A stretch of DNA of 64,000 nucleotides from Marinomonas gallaica (GTDB taxonomy: Bacteria; Pseudomonadota; Gammaproteobacteria; Pseudomonadales; Marinomonadaceae), in the NCBI RefSeq assembly GCF_001639745.1, contig NZ_LTAX01000006.1:62001-126000 (forward strand), in the 5' to 3' direction. Shown one piece after another: positions 1 to 7,734 of the stretch. A program made the position numbers and the translations under genes. The notes under the pieces are model-generated. The model worked only from the letters and a program-made list of their open reading frames with translations. It searched no databases and was not told the DNA's origin. Each line of letters begins with the position of its first letter. Position 1 is the first letter of the stretch.

Positions 1-490
1 CCATCACGCTAAAGCCGGTTAAAATGGCAAAAGGAGACAACCAATACCAACTGGCTTCGGATATTTGATCCGCGTTGACACCTTGGACGATCGAGCCCAG
101 AATCAATCCTTGGCAAAACGCTGCGATCGCTGAGCCAGCGCTGAACGCCAAATCCCAATATGGGCGAGAACGGTGCGCTTTAAAGCGATACTCAAAGGCG
201 ACGCCACGAAATATTAAAGCAAACAGCATCAAAATAATGGGTAAGTAAAAGGTGGAAAGAATGCCCGCATAGGCCGCTGGAAAAGCGGCAAACAGGACAA
301 CCCCGCCAAACACCAGCCAAGTTTCATTGCCATCCCACACATGAGAAATCGATCGCATTAAATGATCGCGTTCGCCTTCTCGATCAAACCATGGATATAA
401 AATCCCAACGCCCAGATCAAAGCCATCGAGCAGTACGTACATCAATACCGCAAACCCTAGGATTAGAAAATAAAACAAGATTAAGTCCAT
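1..490 (-). CDS. cioB: Cyanide-insensitive quinol oxidase subunit II (CioB/CydB family), partial
   Basis: Subunit II of a cytochrome bd-type quinol oxidase in the inner membrane. Only the N-terminal ~163 residues are in the window; the gene runs off the left edge. The start (MDLILFYFLILGFAVLMYVLLDGFD in two parts: MDLILFYFLI then LGFAVLMYVLLDGFDLG) and the later VWDGNETWLVFGG are typical of the CydB family. The DGFDLGVG and WDGNETW signatures also appear in the second CydB of this window as DGFDMGVG and WDGNQVW. The ATG overlaps the cioA stop by one base (TAATG), which indicates translational coupling. The CioB rather than CydB label is inferred from its partner's short Q-loop. Confidence 0.9.
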   Translation of the reverse strand, partial: MDLILFYFLILGFAVLMYVLLDGFDLGVGILYPWFDREGERDHLMRSISHVWDGNETWLVFGGVVLFAAFPAAYAGILSTFYLPIILMLFALIFRGVAFEYRFKAHRSRPYWDLAFSAGSAIAAFCQGLILGSIVQGVNADQISEASWYWLSPFAILTGFSVM

Positions 491-1896
491 TATTTTTCTC
501 CTTCTTCATGTTTTAAGTTCTTTACCCACGCTAACGCGTAGCCAGGTGCTTTCATACCGATGAGTTGCTGTTCTAAATGCGCCATACTTGGCGGCCCTTT
601 CTTAATCAGTTTGCGCATGAAGTATAGATAAACGCCCAGAAGCAAAGTGTAAATCACAACAAACCCAATCAGCGTGAAGAGCACGCGTTCAGCAGGAAGC
701 GGTGAGACCACATCGCTGGTGCGTACTAAGTTGTAAACCAGCCATGGTTGACGACCTACTTCGACCACATACCAGCCCGCCAATACCGAAATGACACCAG
801 ATGGCGTAAACAGGGCGAGAGCGGCTAGGAAAGCTTTGTTTTCAAACAGGGTGCCGCGCTTTCTCAGCCATAGGGCAATGAATGCCAGCGCAATCATGCC
901 GACCCCAAGCCCAACCATCACCCTAAAGGACCAGAAAACCAATGGCACATTGGGGCGGTCTTCCGGCGGGACCGCTTTTAGCCCTTGAACAGCACCGTCA
1001 AAACTGTGGGTAAGAATCAAACTTCCCAAACTGGGAATGCCCAGTTCGAAGTCATTGGATTCCGTTTCCAAATTGGGCATAGCGAACAACAACAGAGGGA
1101 CGCGCTCTTCTTCAGCGGGCCAGATACCTTCCATTGCTGCCAACTTCGTGGGTTGATACTGTTTAACGTTCAGGCCGTGGTGATCACCAATGTAAGCTTG
1201 CAGAGGTGTCAGGATTAAGGCAATCCACATGGTCATCGACAGTCCTTTTTTAGCGAACGCCACATGTTGTTTTTTAAGCAAGTAATAAGCACACACACCT
1301 GCGACGACAAAGGTCGCCGTTATCAAAGAGGCCAACAGCATATGGCTTAAGCGATAAGGCATTGATGGATTGAAAATCACCTCAAACCAACTGGCGACAT
1401 GAAACTGCCCGTCTACGATGGTGTAGCCTTGCGGTGTTTGCATCCAAGAGTTTGCAACGATGATCCAAAAGGCCGATATCCAAGTCCCCACGGCGACTGT
1501 GACCGTTGCGAAAAAGTGCAGTTTTCGTCCGACACGCTGCCAGCCAAACAGCATGACACCTAAAAAGCCCGCCTCTAAGAAAAACGCAGTCAATACTTCA
1601 TAGGCCATTAAGGGGCCTAATACAGGGCCGACAATATCGGAAAATTTCGAGAAGTTGGTGCCAAACTCATACGACAGGACGATTCCTGACACCACCCCCA
1701 TACCAAAGGTAATGGCAAATGGCTTGATCCAAAATTTGGCCAGTTGTAAGTAGCGTGGATCATGGGTTTTAAGCCATAGACCTTCCCAGATGGCAATCAA
1801 AGTGGCTAAGCCAATAGTGATGCTTGGGAAGATGATGTGAAAGCTCACCGTAAACGCAAATTGTAGGCGAGAAAGTAACGCTGTATCGAGTTCCAT
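490..1896 (-). CDS. cioA: Cytochrome bd-type (cyanide-insensitive) ubiquinol oxidase subunit I
   Basis: Catalytic haem-bearing subunit of a bd-type quinol oxidase, which oxidises ubiquinol and reduces oxygen to water without pumping protons. It has 468 residues with about nine membrane segments. Visible family features are the N-terminal SRLQFAFTVSFHIIFP with the conserved His near residue 20, a second His in PYRLSHMLLAS near 185, and the GRQPW motif near residue 380 that closes the quinol-binding loop. The protein is about 57 residues shorter than the CydA at 42.4 kb because the Q-loop region is short, which fits the CioA/AppC branch. A GGA-type ribosome site lies 7 bases before the ATG. It is followed directly by cioB and preceded by a small membrane ORF. 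Expression is probably sigma-54 dependent (see the promoter at 2152-2166). Confidence 0.93.
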   Translation of the reverse strand: MELDTALLSRLQFAFTVSFHIIFPSITIGLATLIAIWEGLWLKTHDPRYLQLAKFWIKPFAITFGMGVVSGIVLSYEFGTNFSKFSDIVGPVLGPLMAYEVLTAFFLEAGFLGVMLFGWQRVGRKLHFFATVTVAVGTWISAFWIIVANSWMQTPQGYTIVDGQFHVASWFEVIFNPSMPYRLSHMLLASLITATFVVAGVCAYYLLKKQHVAFAKKGLSMTMWIALILTPLQAYIGDHHGLNVKQYQPTKLAAMEGIWPAEEERVPLLLFAMPNLETESNDFELGIPSLGSLILTHSFDGAVQGLKAVPPEDRPNVPLVFWSFRVMVGLGVGMIALAFIALWLRKRGTLFENKAFLAALALFTPSGVISVLAGWYVVEVGRQPWLVYNLVRTSDVVSPLPAERVLFTLIGFVVIYTLLLGVYLYFMRKLIKKGPPSMAHLEQQLIGMKAPGYALAWVKNLKHEEGEK

Positions 1897-1974
1897 AAGA
1901 GAATCCGTTTAAAAACCGTGAAGGGTGACCGTCTTAAGTTGAAATATATAATCTGAATAGAGTGGCATTCACGT

Positions 1975-2094
1975 TTATGGCATCGATTGTTTTAAATGCC
2001 TGCCTTGCCAGCGCCTAACGGCAAGAGGTGTAATGGCCAACAAGATAATGCTGATAAGTACCATGCCATCGATCAGTAAAGTTTGAAGTTCCAT
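1975..2094 (-). CDS. Small single-pass membrane protein, first gene of the cio operon (putative)
   Basis: A 39-residue ORF starting MELQTLLIDGMVLIS. It has one hydrophobic segment (about residues 6-26) and a basic tail containing RRWQGRHLK, so the C-terminus should be cytoplasmic. GAGG lies 8 bases before the ATG. It sits between the sigma-54 promoter and cioA (78 bases to the cioA start) on the same strand. Small membrane subunits such as CydX are normal partners of bd oxidases, but they are usually encoded after subunit II. I do not recognise this one as CydX: it lacks the Trp-rich N-terminus seen in the CydX at 45155. It could be an oxidase accessory subunit or a leader peptide. Function is inferred from position only. 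Confidence 0.6.
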   Translation of the reverse strand: MELQTLLIDGMVLISIILLAITPLAVRRWQGRHLKQSMP

Positions 2095-2151
2095 AGGTGT
2101 AGCCTCGTTTTTCGTTATGATTATGAGATAAGTCATGTTTAATTGGTTAAA

Positions 2152-2166
2152 GCAACCTATGTGCCA
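2152..2166 (-). promoter_or_regulatory. Sigma-54 (RpoN) promoter for the cio operon
   Basis: Read on the minus strand the site is TGGCAC, 5 bases (ATAGG), TTGC, an exact match to the -24/-12 consensus TGGCAC-N5-TTGC. Transcription would start near 2140 and run leftward into the small ORF at 2094, then cioA and cioB. The divergent gene at 4167 encodes a sigma-54 activator with an intact GAFTGA loop, which strongly supports a real promoter. Confidence 0.85.
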
Positions 2167-2227
2167 AAGTGGTTATATGTTTTAAGTTGTTGAATTTAAA
2201 GTATAAAAAATACCATTTGAAGAGAGT

Positions 2228-2278
2228 GTAAACTATGTTTACGATTAAGGTTGGGGTTTAGGTGTAAACGAGGTTTAC
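2228..2278. promoter_or_regulatory. Two tandem palindromes GTAAAC-N3-GTTTAC (candidate activator sites)
   Basis: Two copies of the same 15-bp palindrome: 2228-2242 (spacer TAT) and 2264-2278 (spacer GAG), centres 36 bp apart. Both are preceded by TGT/GGT and followed by G. They lie roughly 95 and 130 bp upstream of the predicted sigma-54 start of the cio operon, the usual distance for bound NtrC-type activators. The second copy also abuts the start of the kinase gene, so autoregulation is plausible. Binding by the adjacent response regulator is an inference. Confidence 0.7.
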
Positions 2279-2284
2279 GTTTTG

Positions 2285-4174
2285 ATGTTGTCGACAGTGT
2301 TTGAGCTTTCTATCTGGGTAACCAGTGTATGTGGTGTATTGGTAGCAGGCTGGTTGATATGGCGCGCCGATAAGCAGCGCGATTTAATGGCTTTAGCAGG
2401 CTTTGCTGTGATGATGGCGCTGTGGTGTTTTGGGCACTTAGCGCTCTTTCATGAACAGCATGCAATAGGTATGTTTCTGTTACTGGCTAACCCTCTTATG
2501 CCGACCTTCTTTCTGCATTTTGCGGTGCTTTTTGTCAATGAGGGCCCAGCTCAGCGCCCTTGGTTAAACGCTCTTTCTCGATATATGCCATGTGTCTATC
2601 TGACCAGTGTGATGGTGATGATTTACAGCGTTTGGGTAGGGGCAGGGGATACAACTCCGTTGATTGATGGGCGACCATTTTTCATCTTTAACCAACTTGG
2701 CGCGATAAATTTAGGTTACACGGTGTTGGTGGGTATCGCGGGTCACGGGGTATTACTTTTAGGGTGGCAGCAGCATTCGGGGAATAAGCGTCGCTCCATT
2801 CTCGCTATGTTTGGGGTAGGCGCATGGGGCTTACTATTGGCCACCAGTTTTATTTTCCCTTCTTTGGGGATTAACGTTTTTCCGTATCCAATGTTGCTGT
2901 TACCCAGTTACTTGCTGTTGTTGGTTTACGGGGTTGTGCGCTATCAAATATTGGCGGTGAACCGCTTTGCTAACCGAGCGCTGCTGGTGTTGGTCATGAT
3001 GCTGGTCGTCCTGTGTGTGATTGCGGTCTTGGGGACTTTTTCTGGGCGCATCGGGCTGGTTGCGTTAACCAACGTACCGATCTGGCAGCTCTGGTTGTAT
3101 TCTCTTGTGGTGCTCTTAATTGCGGCTGTGGTCTATCCATGGGTACGACAATTGTCCGAGCGGATGGTGTTTCCTGGCGCCGTACTCAATGAACAGATAC
3201 TGGAACACTGGAGTCGTCAGTTGGGTCAGGCGAAATCTTGGCATGACTTGGTGACAGAGGGGGAGTCATTATTACTGCAGCAATTGCGTTTGCCAGTTAG
3301 TATCTGTTTATCCGGTCATGCCAAGTCTGATGGCCACTATCTAGTACTTGATAAAGCCGAGTCCGGCTGGTTTTCACACAGTGAAAACAGCGATGACTTA
3401 AGTCCCGGTATGCGCTTAACGTTGGAGGTGTTTGGCTCGTTATTTGCCACCAGTTGCGCCGCCTTAGAGCGCTCGTTAGCGTTAGCTGAAACAGAGCGTA
3501 AGCGTCTTGATGAACAGCATTTAGTTGAATTGGGCAGCTTGTCTGCGGCCATGGCGCATGAGCTTCGTAATCCTTTGAACATTATTTCCATGGCTTCCTA
3601 CAATGCGCCTGCGGACACTCGACGACACATCCAAGAGCAACTGACGCGAGCCGATCGACTGGTAAGTGACATGCTGGTCTACTCTGGGAAGATAACTCTG
3701 CAATACCAACCGGTTTCAATCAAGCCGTTGGTCAACAGCGTGATTGCATCCCTTAATACGGAAAACGTTTTAATGACGTTGCAACTGGCAGATGACGTAA
3801 CGGTGCAGGCCGATCCCCATCGTTTACAGCAAGTGTTTATCAATTTAATCGACAACGCTTTGGCGTATGTACGCAATCAAACAGATGGCTCGATCTGTAT
3901 TGAAGCTCAAACCGATGCTCAATCATTCATTTGTCGAATTCATAATAATGGCCCAGCGTTGGAGGCATCGCTTCACGGTGGTGAATTGTTTCGCCCCTTT
4001 GTTACCAAACGAAGCGGAGGCAGTGGTTTGGGGTTGGCCATTGTTAGACGAATTTTAGACGCCCATTCAGGGCAAATTGCCCATCGAAATGACTGTGGTT
4101 GGCCGGTGACATTTGAATTTAGCTTGCCACTCAATGCTGTACATCAACCCTCAGGAGAACCCATAGATGTCTGA
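2285..4174 (+). CDS. Polytopic membrane sensor histidine kinase
   Basis: Predicted sensor of the two-component system that faces the cio oxidase operon. The first ~290 residues hold about nine hydrophobic membrane segments (7TM-type sensor region plus extra helices). A short linker follows, then the dimerisation/phosphoacceptor helix with the H-box AAMAHELRNPLN near residue 425, the N-box INLIDNALAYV near 520 and the glycine-rich SGGSGLGLAIV near 580. I chose the ATG at 2285 over the adjoining TTG at 2282; GAGG at 2270-2273 is a modest ribosome site. The stop overlaps the start of the response regulator by 8 bases, so the two are co-translated. The signal is unknown; a redox or respiratory cue is a guess from the neighbour. 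Confidence 0.88.
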   Translation: MLSTVFELSIWVTSVCGVLVAGWLIWRADKQRDLMALAGFAVMMALWCFGHLALFHEQHAIGMFLLLANPLMPTFFLHFAVLFVNEGPAQRPWLNALSRYMPCVYLTSVMVMIYSVWVGAGDTTPLIDGRPFFIFNQLGAINLGYTVLVGIAGHGVLLLGWQQHSGNKRRSILAMFGVGAWGLLLATSFIFPSLGINVFPYPMLLLPSYLLLLVYGVVRYQILAVNRFANRALLVLVMMLVVLCVIAVLGTFSGRIGLVALTNVPIWQLWLYSLVVLLIAAVVYPWVRQLSERMVFPGAVLNEQILEHWSRQLGQAKSWHDLVTEGESLLLQQLRLPVSICLSGHAKSDGHYLVLDKAESGWFSHSENSDDLSPGMRLTLEVFGSLFATSCAALERSLALAETERKRLDEQHLVELGSLSAAMAHELRNPLNIISMASYNAPADTRRHIQEQLTRADRLVSDMLVYSGKITLQYQPVSIKPLVNSVIASLNTENVLMTLQLADDVTVQADPHRLQQVFINLIDNALAYVRNQTDGSICIEAQTDAQSFICRIHNNGPALEASLHGGELFRPFVTKRSGGSGLGLAIVRRILDAHSGQIAHRNDCGWPVTFEFSLPLNAVHQPSGEPIDV

Positions 4175-5561
4175 TAAAAGTTATATTTTATTAGTGGATG
4201 ATGAGCCTGCTTTTCGTGAATTAGCGGGTAGCTGGTTATCCCAGCAAGGCTTCAGGGTTAAAAGTGTCGGTTCTGTCTCAGAGGCATTAGAAGCAAAACA
4301 GATTCATGGAAGGCCTGATTTAGTGCTGCTGGATTTATCGTTGCCACCGCACTTTGATCCGCAAAAAACATTGTTGGCAATGCCTGAATTTGAGGGCTGT
4401 CCGATCATCATCATCACAGGGCATGCTGAGCGAGAGTTGTCGCTACAAGCGATCGCTCAAGGCGCTTGGGACTTTATCGCCAAGCCTGTTGACCCCGATA
4501 TGTTGGCCGTTGTGGTGCGTCGTGCGTTAGCGAAAACACGTTTAGAGCGAGAGCTGCAGCGCTTGCAAAACACCGCACCAAAGCATGGTGCGGAGGTGTA
4601 TATTGGTTTATCCGATAATGCTCAAAAGATTCGTGCGCTGATTGAGCGTATCGCGCCGACCGACGTGCGCGTCTTAGTAACAGGGCCTTCGGGGACAGGC
4701 AAGGAGGTGATTTCTAGGGCGCTGCACGATTTAAGTACGCGTGCGCAAGGGCCTTTTATCTCCGTGCATTGTGGCGCGATACCGGCTGAGCTGCTGGAAA
4801 GTGAACTGTTTGGTCATGTGAAAGGTGCGTTTACTGGCGCGGAGAAAGACAAGCAAGGGCTGTTAACGTTAGCGGACAAAGGGACCTTGTTCCTTGATGA
4901 GATTGGTGAGATGCCAGCGCCCATGCAAGTGAAGTTATTACGTGTGCTGCAGGAAGGCACTTTCTATGCCGTGGGTGGCCGAACATTGCAGAGCATTGAC
5001 GTGCGTATCGTGTCCGCAACCAACGCAGACCTAGTCGAGTTAGTCAGTCAAAATGCCTTTCGAGAAGACTTATATTACCGCATTAAAGGTGTTGGGATTG
5101 AAACGCAGGCGTTAGACAAACGCCCACAAGATATTCCTATTTTACTGCAAACCTTTATCAGCGACTTGGAGCGCAAGCACGCTCGCTCGTTGGCTTTGTC
5201 GTCCGACGCACTGCAGTGGTTTAGAAACCGATCGTGGCCCGGCAACGTACGAGAGCTGAAAAACACCCTTGAAAGCGTCGCCGCTATTTGTGTTGCAGGG
5301 CAGATAACACTGGAAGAAATCAACCTCTTGAATTTTGACGCACCCGCCACGTCAATCGAATCATCACACAACACAAGCTTACCTATTAGCCGTGAGGACA
5401 TTACGCTAGAGGAATCGTTAGACGTTCAAGTGCAAAAGCTTGAAATCCGCTTAATCCAACATGCGCTTAAACAGTCGGCTGGCAACAAAACTCAAGCCGC
5501 GAAAATGCTAGGTTTATCACGCCAAGGATTGATCAAAAAGATTGAGCGCTATGGGGTGTGA
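4167..5561 (+). CDS. NtrC-family sigma-54-dependent response regulator
   Basis: A 464-residue activator with three domains. The receiver (1-120) contains the LLDLSLPP phosphoacceptor region and the conserved Lys in AKPVDP. The AAA+ sigma-54 interaction domain (about 145-380) has Walker A GPSGTGKE, the sigma-54 contact loop GAFTGA and Walker [11 protein letters not shown]. The C-terminal Fis-type helix-turn-helix ends [25 protein letters not shown] lies before its ATG inside the kinase gene. The most economical reading is that it binds the palindromes at 2228-2278 and activates the sigma-54 promoter at 2152-2166 that drives cioA and cioB. Pseudomonas cioAB is known to be controlled by ANR and RoxSR, neither of this type, so this wiring is distinct. 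Confidence 0.93.
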   Translation: MSDKSYILLVDDEPAFRELAGSWLSQQGFRVKSVGSVSEALEAKQIHGRPDLVLLDLSLPPHFDPQKTLLAMPEFEGCPIIIITGHAERELSLQAIAQGAWDFIAKPVDPDMLAVVVRRALAKTRLERELQRLQNTAPKHGAEVYIGLSDNAQKIRALIERIAPTDVRVLVTGPSGTGKEVISRALHDLSTRAQGPFISVHCGAIPAELLESELFGHVKGAFTGAEKDKQGLLTLADKGTLFLDEIGEMPAPMQVKLLRVLQEGTFYAVGGRTLQSIDVRIVSATNADLVELVSQNAFREDLYYRIKGVGIETQALDKRPQDIPILLQTFISDLERKHARSLALSSDALQWFRNRSWPGNVRELKNTLESVAAICVAGQITLEEINLLNFDAPATSIESSHNTSLPISREDITLEESLDVQVQKLEIRLIQHALKQSAGNKTQAAKMLGLSRQGLIKKIERYGV

Positions 5562-5637
5562 CGGATGATGAATACATGGCTTACAGTGCGTGAATTGTGA
5601 ACAGTCAAAGTTAGAAGGGTTAGCAAAGAGCAGGTAG

Positions 5638-5668
5638 TTGACATAAAACTGACAGTTTTAATTGACCT
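5638..5668 (+). promoter_or_regulatory. Candidate promoter/operator upstream of the WYL gene
   Basis: TTGACA at 5638-5643 is followed by a perfect 17-bp palindrome TAAAACTGACAGTTTTA (5644-5660), filling exactly the spacer of a sigma-70 promoter. The expected -10 position (5661-5666) is poor, and a second TTGACC lies at 5663-5668. The palindrome 65 bp before the WYL repressor gene is a candidate autoregulatory operator. The palindrome is certain, its role is inferred. Confidence 0.45.
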
Positions 5669-5724
5669 TCTCTAGCAGAAAAGCGATCGTATTTCGTTAG
5701 AACTCAAGCAACAGGCAGATATAC

Positions 5725-6573
5725 ATGGACGTAAGACAGTGGGGAACTCCGCATCCAAATTGGTTGATTGAACTATTGTTACATTGGGAAGGGCGTATTA
5801 ATGCCGCGCCGATAATGGACGTGTTCAATGTAACGCGCCAAACTGCTGGAAAATGGCTCAAAGCTTACCAAGATGAAACGGGTAATGTGCTGATCTATGA
5901 CGCCAAAGATAAGGCTCATCATGTTCAAGGCGCTTTGCAACCGCACTACATTCGTGGTGCGATAGATGAATATTTTGACTGGCGTCAATTAGGGCTATTT
6001 CCCAATCGTGCCACTATGCCCGTTGACAAAAATGGTTACATTACTCGTATTTCTCCTCCAGATCGTTTTGCTTCTTCCTCCATTATTTTACCTTTATGCA
6101 CCGCGATCGAACAAAAAACTGCCGTAGATTGCGAATACCTTTCAATATCCAGCAGTAACCCACAAGGTCGTTTGATTTATCCACATACATTCGTTAAAGC
6201 CTCAAATCGCTGGCATGTACGAGCCTACTGCGAAGTGCGTGACACCTTCTTAGATTTTGTACTAAGTCGCTTTCAAAATGTCGAATACGATGGCAAACCT
6301 GCCAACTATACCCAGACAGACGATGTTTATTGGACTACCTTTGTCGATATCCTGCTTGCCCCAGATTCGCGTTTAAACAGTCAACAAAAAGCCATCATCG
6401 AACACGACTACGGCATGACCAACGGCCAACTTGTCCTCCCCACCCGTGCCGCGCTCGTGAAATATACCCTCGACGACCTACAGGTCAAAACCAAAATGCT
6501 CGACGCCAACCCACAGGCCCAGCAACTGATATGTGTTAACTACGCAGACATAAAACCGTGGCTGTATGACTGA
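5725..6573 (+). CDS. WYL-domain transcriptional regulator (CapW/BrxR-like)
   Basis: A 282-residue DNA-binding regulator placed directly before the cas genes and on the same strand. The N-terminal ~70 residues look like a winged helix-turn-helix (LLLHWEGRINAAPIMDVF, NVTRQTAGKWL). The central region contains LIYPHTFVKASNRWHVRAYC and DFVLSRFQNVE, the WYL-domain core as seen in BrxR/CapW proteins, where WYL reads WHV. A C-terminal WCX-like extension follows. BrxR/CapW repressors are known to control BREX, CBASS and other defence loci. Here the protein probably controls the I-F cas operon or itself, with palindromes at 5644-5660 and 6577-6594 as candidate operators. It could also be an unrelated WYL regulator that merely neighbours the locus. 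Confidence 0.8.
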   Translation: MDVRQWGTPHPNWLIELLLHWEGRINAAPIMDVFNVTRQTAGKWLKAYQDETGNVLIYDAKDKAHHVQGALQPHYIRGAIDEYFDWRQLGLFPNRATMPVDKNGYITRISPPDRFASSSIILPLCTAIEQKTAVDCEYLSISSSNPQGRLIYPHTFVKASNRWHVRAYCEVRDTFLDFVLSRFQNVEYDGKPANYTQTDDVYWTTFVDILLAPDSRLNSQQKAIIEHDYGMTNGQLVLPTRAALVKYTLDDLQVKTKMLDANPQAQQLICVNYADIKPWLYD

Positions 6574-6576
6574 ATA

Positions 6577-6594
6577 GTTTGCCCTAGAGCAAAC
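6577..6594. promoter_or_regulatory. Palindrome GTTTGC-N6-GCAAAC before cas1
   Basis: Perfect 6-bp arms around CCTAGA, lying 3 bp after the WYL stop and ~95 bp before cas1. No T-run follows, so a terminator is unlikely. It is a candidate operator or a short transcript-end hairpin. Confidence 0.35.
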
Positions 6595-6687
6595 ACCTGT
6601 TAAGTCAGTTAACGTGTGCAAATTTACAGGGTTGTAGGCGCAGAGAAACCGGATACAGTGAAGGGAAACAACTAAGGGAATTGAGTG

Positions 6688-7734
6688 ATGGAGCAGTTTT
6701 CACCAACAGACATGAAAACCATATTGCACTCCAAGCGTGCCAATATGTACTACCTAGAATACTGTCGCGTGATGCAAAAAGATGGTCGAGTCTTGTATCT
6801 CACGGAAGCGCTCTCTAATAAAAAGTCAGGGGAAAACCAGTACTTTAATATCCCGATAGCAAACACAACCGTGCTTCTACTTGGTAATGGTACATCTATC
6901 ACGCAAGCCGCCATGCGTATGCTTGCTCAAGCTGGCGTGTTAGTTGGGTTTTGTGGCGGCGGCGGTACGCCTCTGTACATGGCTTGCGAAGTCGAATGGT
7001 TTACTCCACAAAGCGAATATCGACCTACCGAATACCTTCATGGTTGGCTGCAATTTTGGTTTGATGACGACAAGCGTCTTGATGCAGCAAAGACCTTCCA
7101 AAAAGCGCGCCTTGATTACCTTGAACGTATTTGGACAAAAGACTTAAAAGGCGAAGGCTTCGCCCTGCAAGATGCGGTATTACAATCGTCTTTCGAGACC
7201 TTTCATAACCGAACCGATGCCGCGACGAAACAATCCGATTTATTGCTTACCGAAGCTCAATTGACCAAATCCCTTTACAAGTACGCCGCTAATGCTGTGC
7301 GTATTGAGGATTTTAAACGTCAGCATGACTCGAGTGATAAAGCCAACGACTTTCTAAATCATGGTAACTATCTTGCCTACGGTTTAGCCGCTTGCTGTTT
7401 ATGGGTGCTCGGCATTCCTCATGGTTTTGCCGTTATGCATGGCAAAACGCGTCGTGGGGCCTTGGTATTTGATGTGGCTGACTTGATAAAAGACGCCATT
7501 GTCTTGCCTTGGGCATTTGTTTGTGCCAAAGAAAACGCCACAGAGCAAGAATTTCGCCAGCAGATCCTACAAAAATTCACCGATCATAAAGCCTTAGATT
7601 TTATGTTTGATACCGTTAAAAACATGGCATTAAATCTTGGTGGTTCATCAATTCAGCAAAATGACCTCGAAGAACAAGAGGCACTTGTAGGTCGTTCTTT
7701 AGAGCGACAAAACGACGAGGATACCGAACTATGA
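6688..7734 (+). CDS. cas1: CRISPR-associated endonuclease Cas1, subtype I-F
   Basis: Integrase subunit of the spacer-acquisition complex. It pairs with the Cas2 part of Cas2-3 and inserts new spacers at the leader end of the array. The 348-residue length and features such as LLLGNGTSITQAAMRMLAQ (N-terminal part), GLAACCLWVLGIPHGFAVMHG and the acidic/His catalytic region (ALVFDVADLIKD) are typical of Cas1f. I chose the ATG at 6688 over the GTG at 6685; AAGGGA lies ~9 bases upstream. The stop overlaps the cas2-3 start (ATGA). Base composition is near that of the chromosome, clearly higher in G+C than the middle of the operon. Confidence 0.96.
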   Translation: MEQFSPTDMKTILHSKRANMYYLEYCRVMQKDGRVLYLTEALSNKKSGENQYFNIPIANTTVLLLGNGTSITQAAMRMLAQAGVLVGFCGGGGTPLYMACEVEWFTPQSEYRPTEYLHGWLQFWFDDDKRLDAAKTFQKARLDYLERIWTKDLKGEGFALQDAVLQSSFETFHNRTDAATKQSDLLLTEAQLTKSLYKYAANAVRIEDFKRQHDSSDKANDFLNHGNYLAYGLAACCLWVLGIPHGFAVMHGKTRRGALVFDVADLIKDAIVLPWAFVCAKENATEQEFRQQILQKFTDHKALDFMFDTVKNMALNLGGSSIQQNDLEEQEALVGRSLERQNDEDTEL

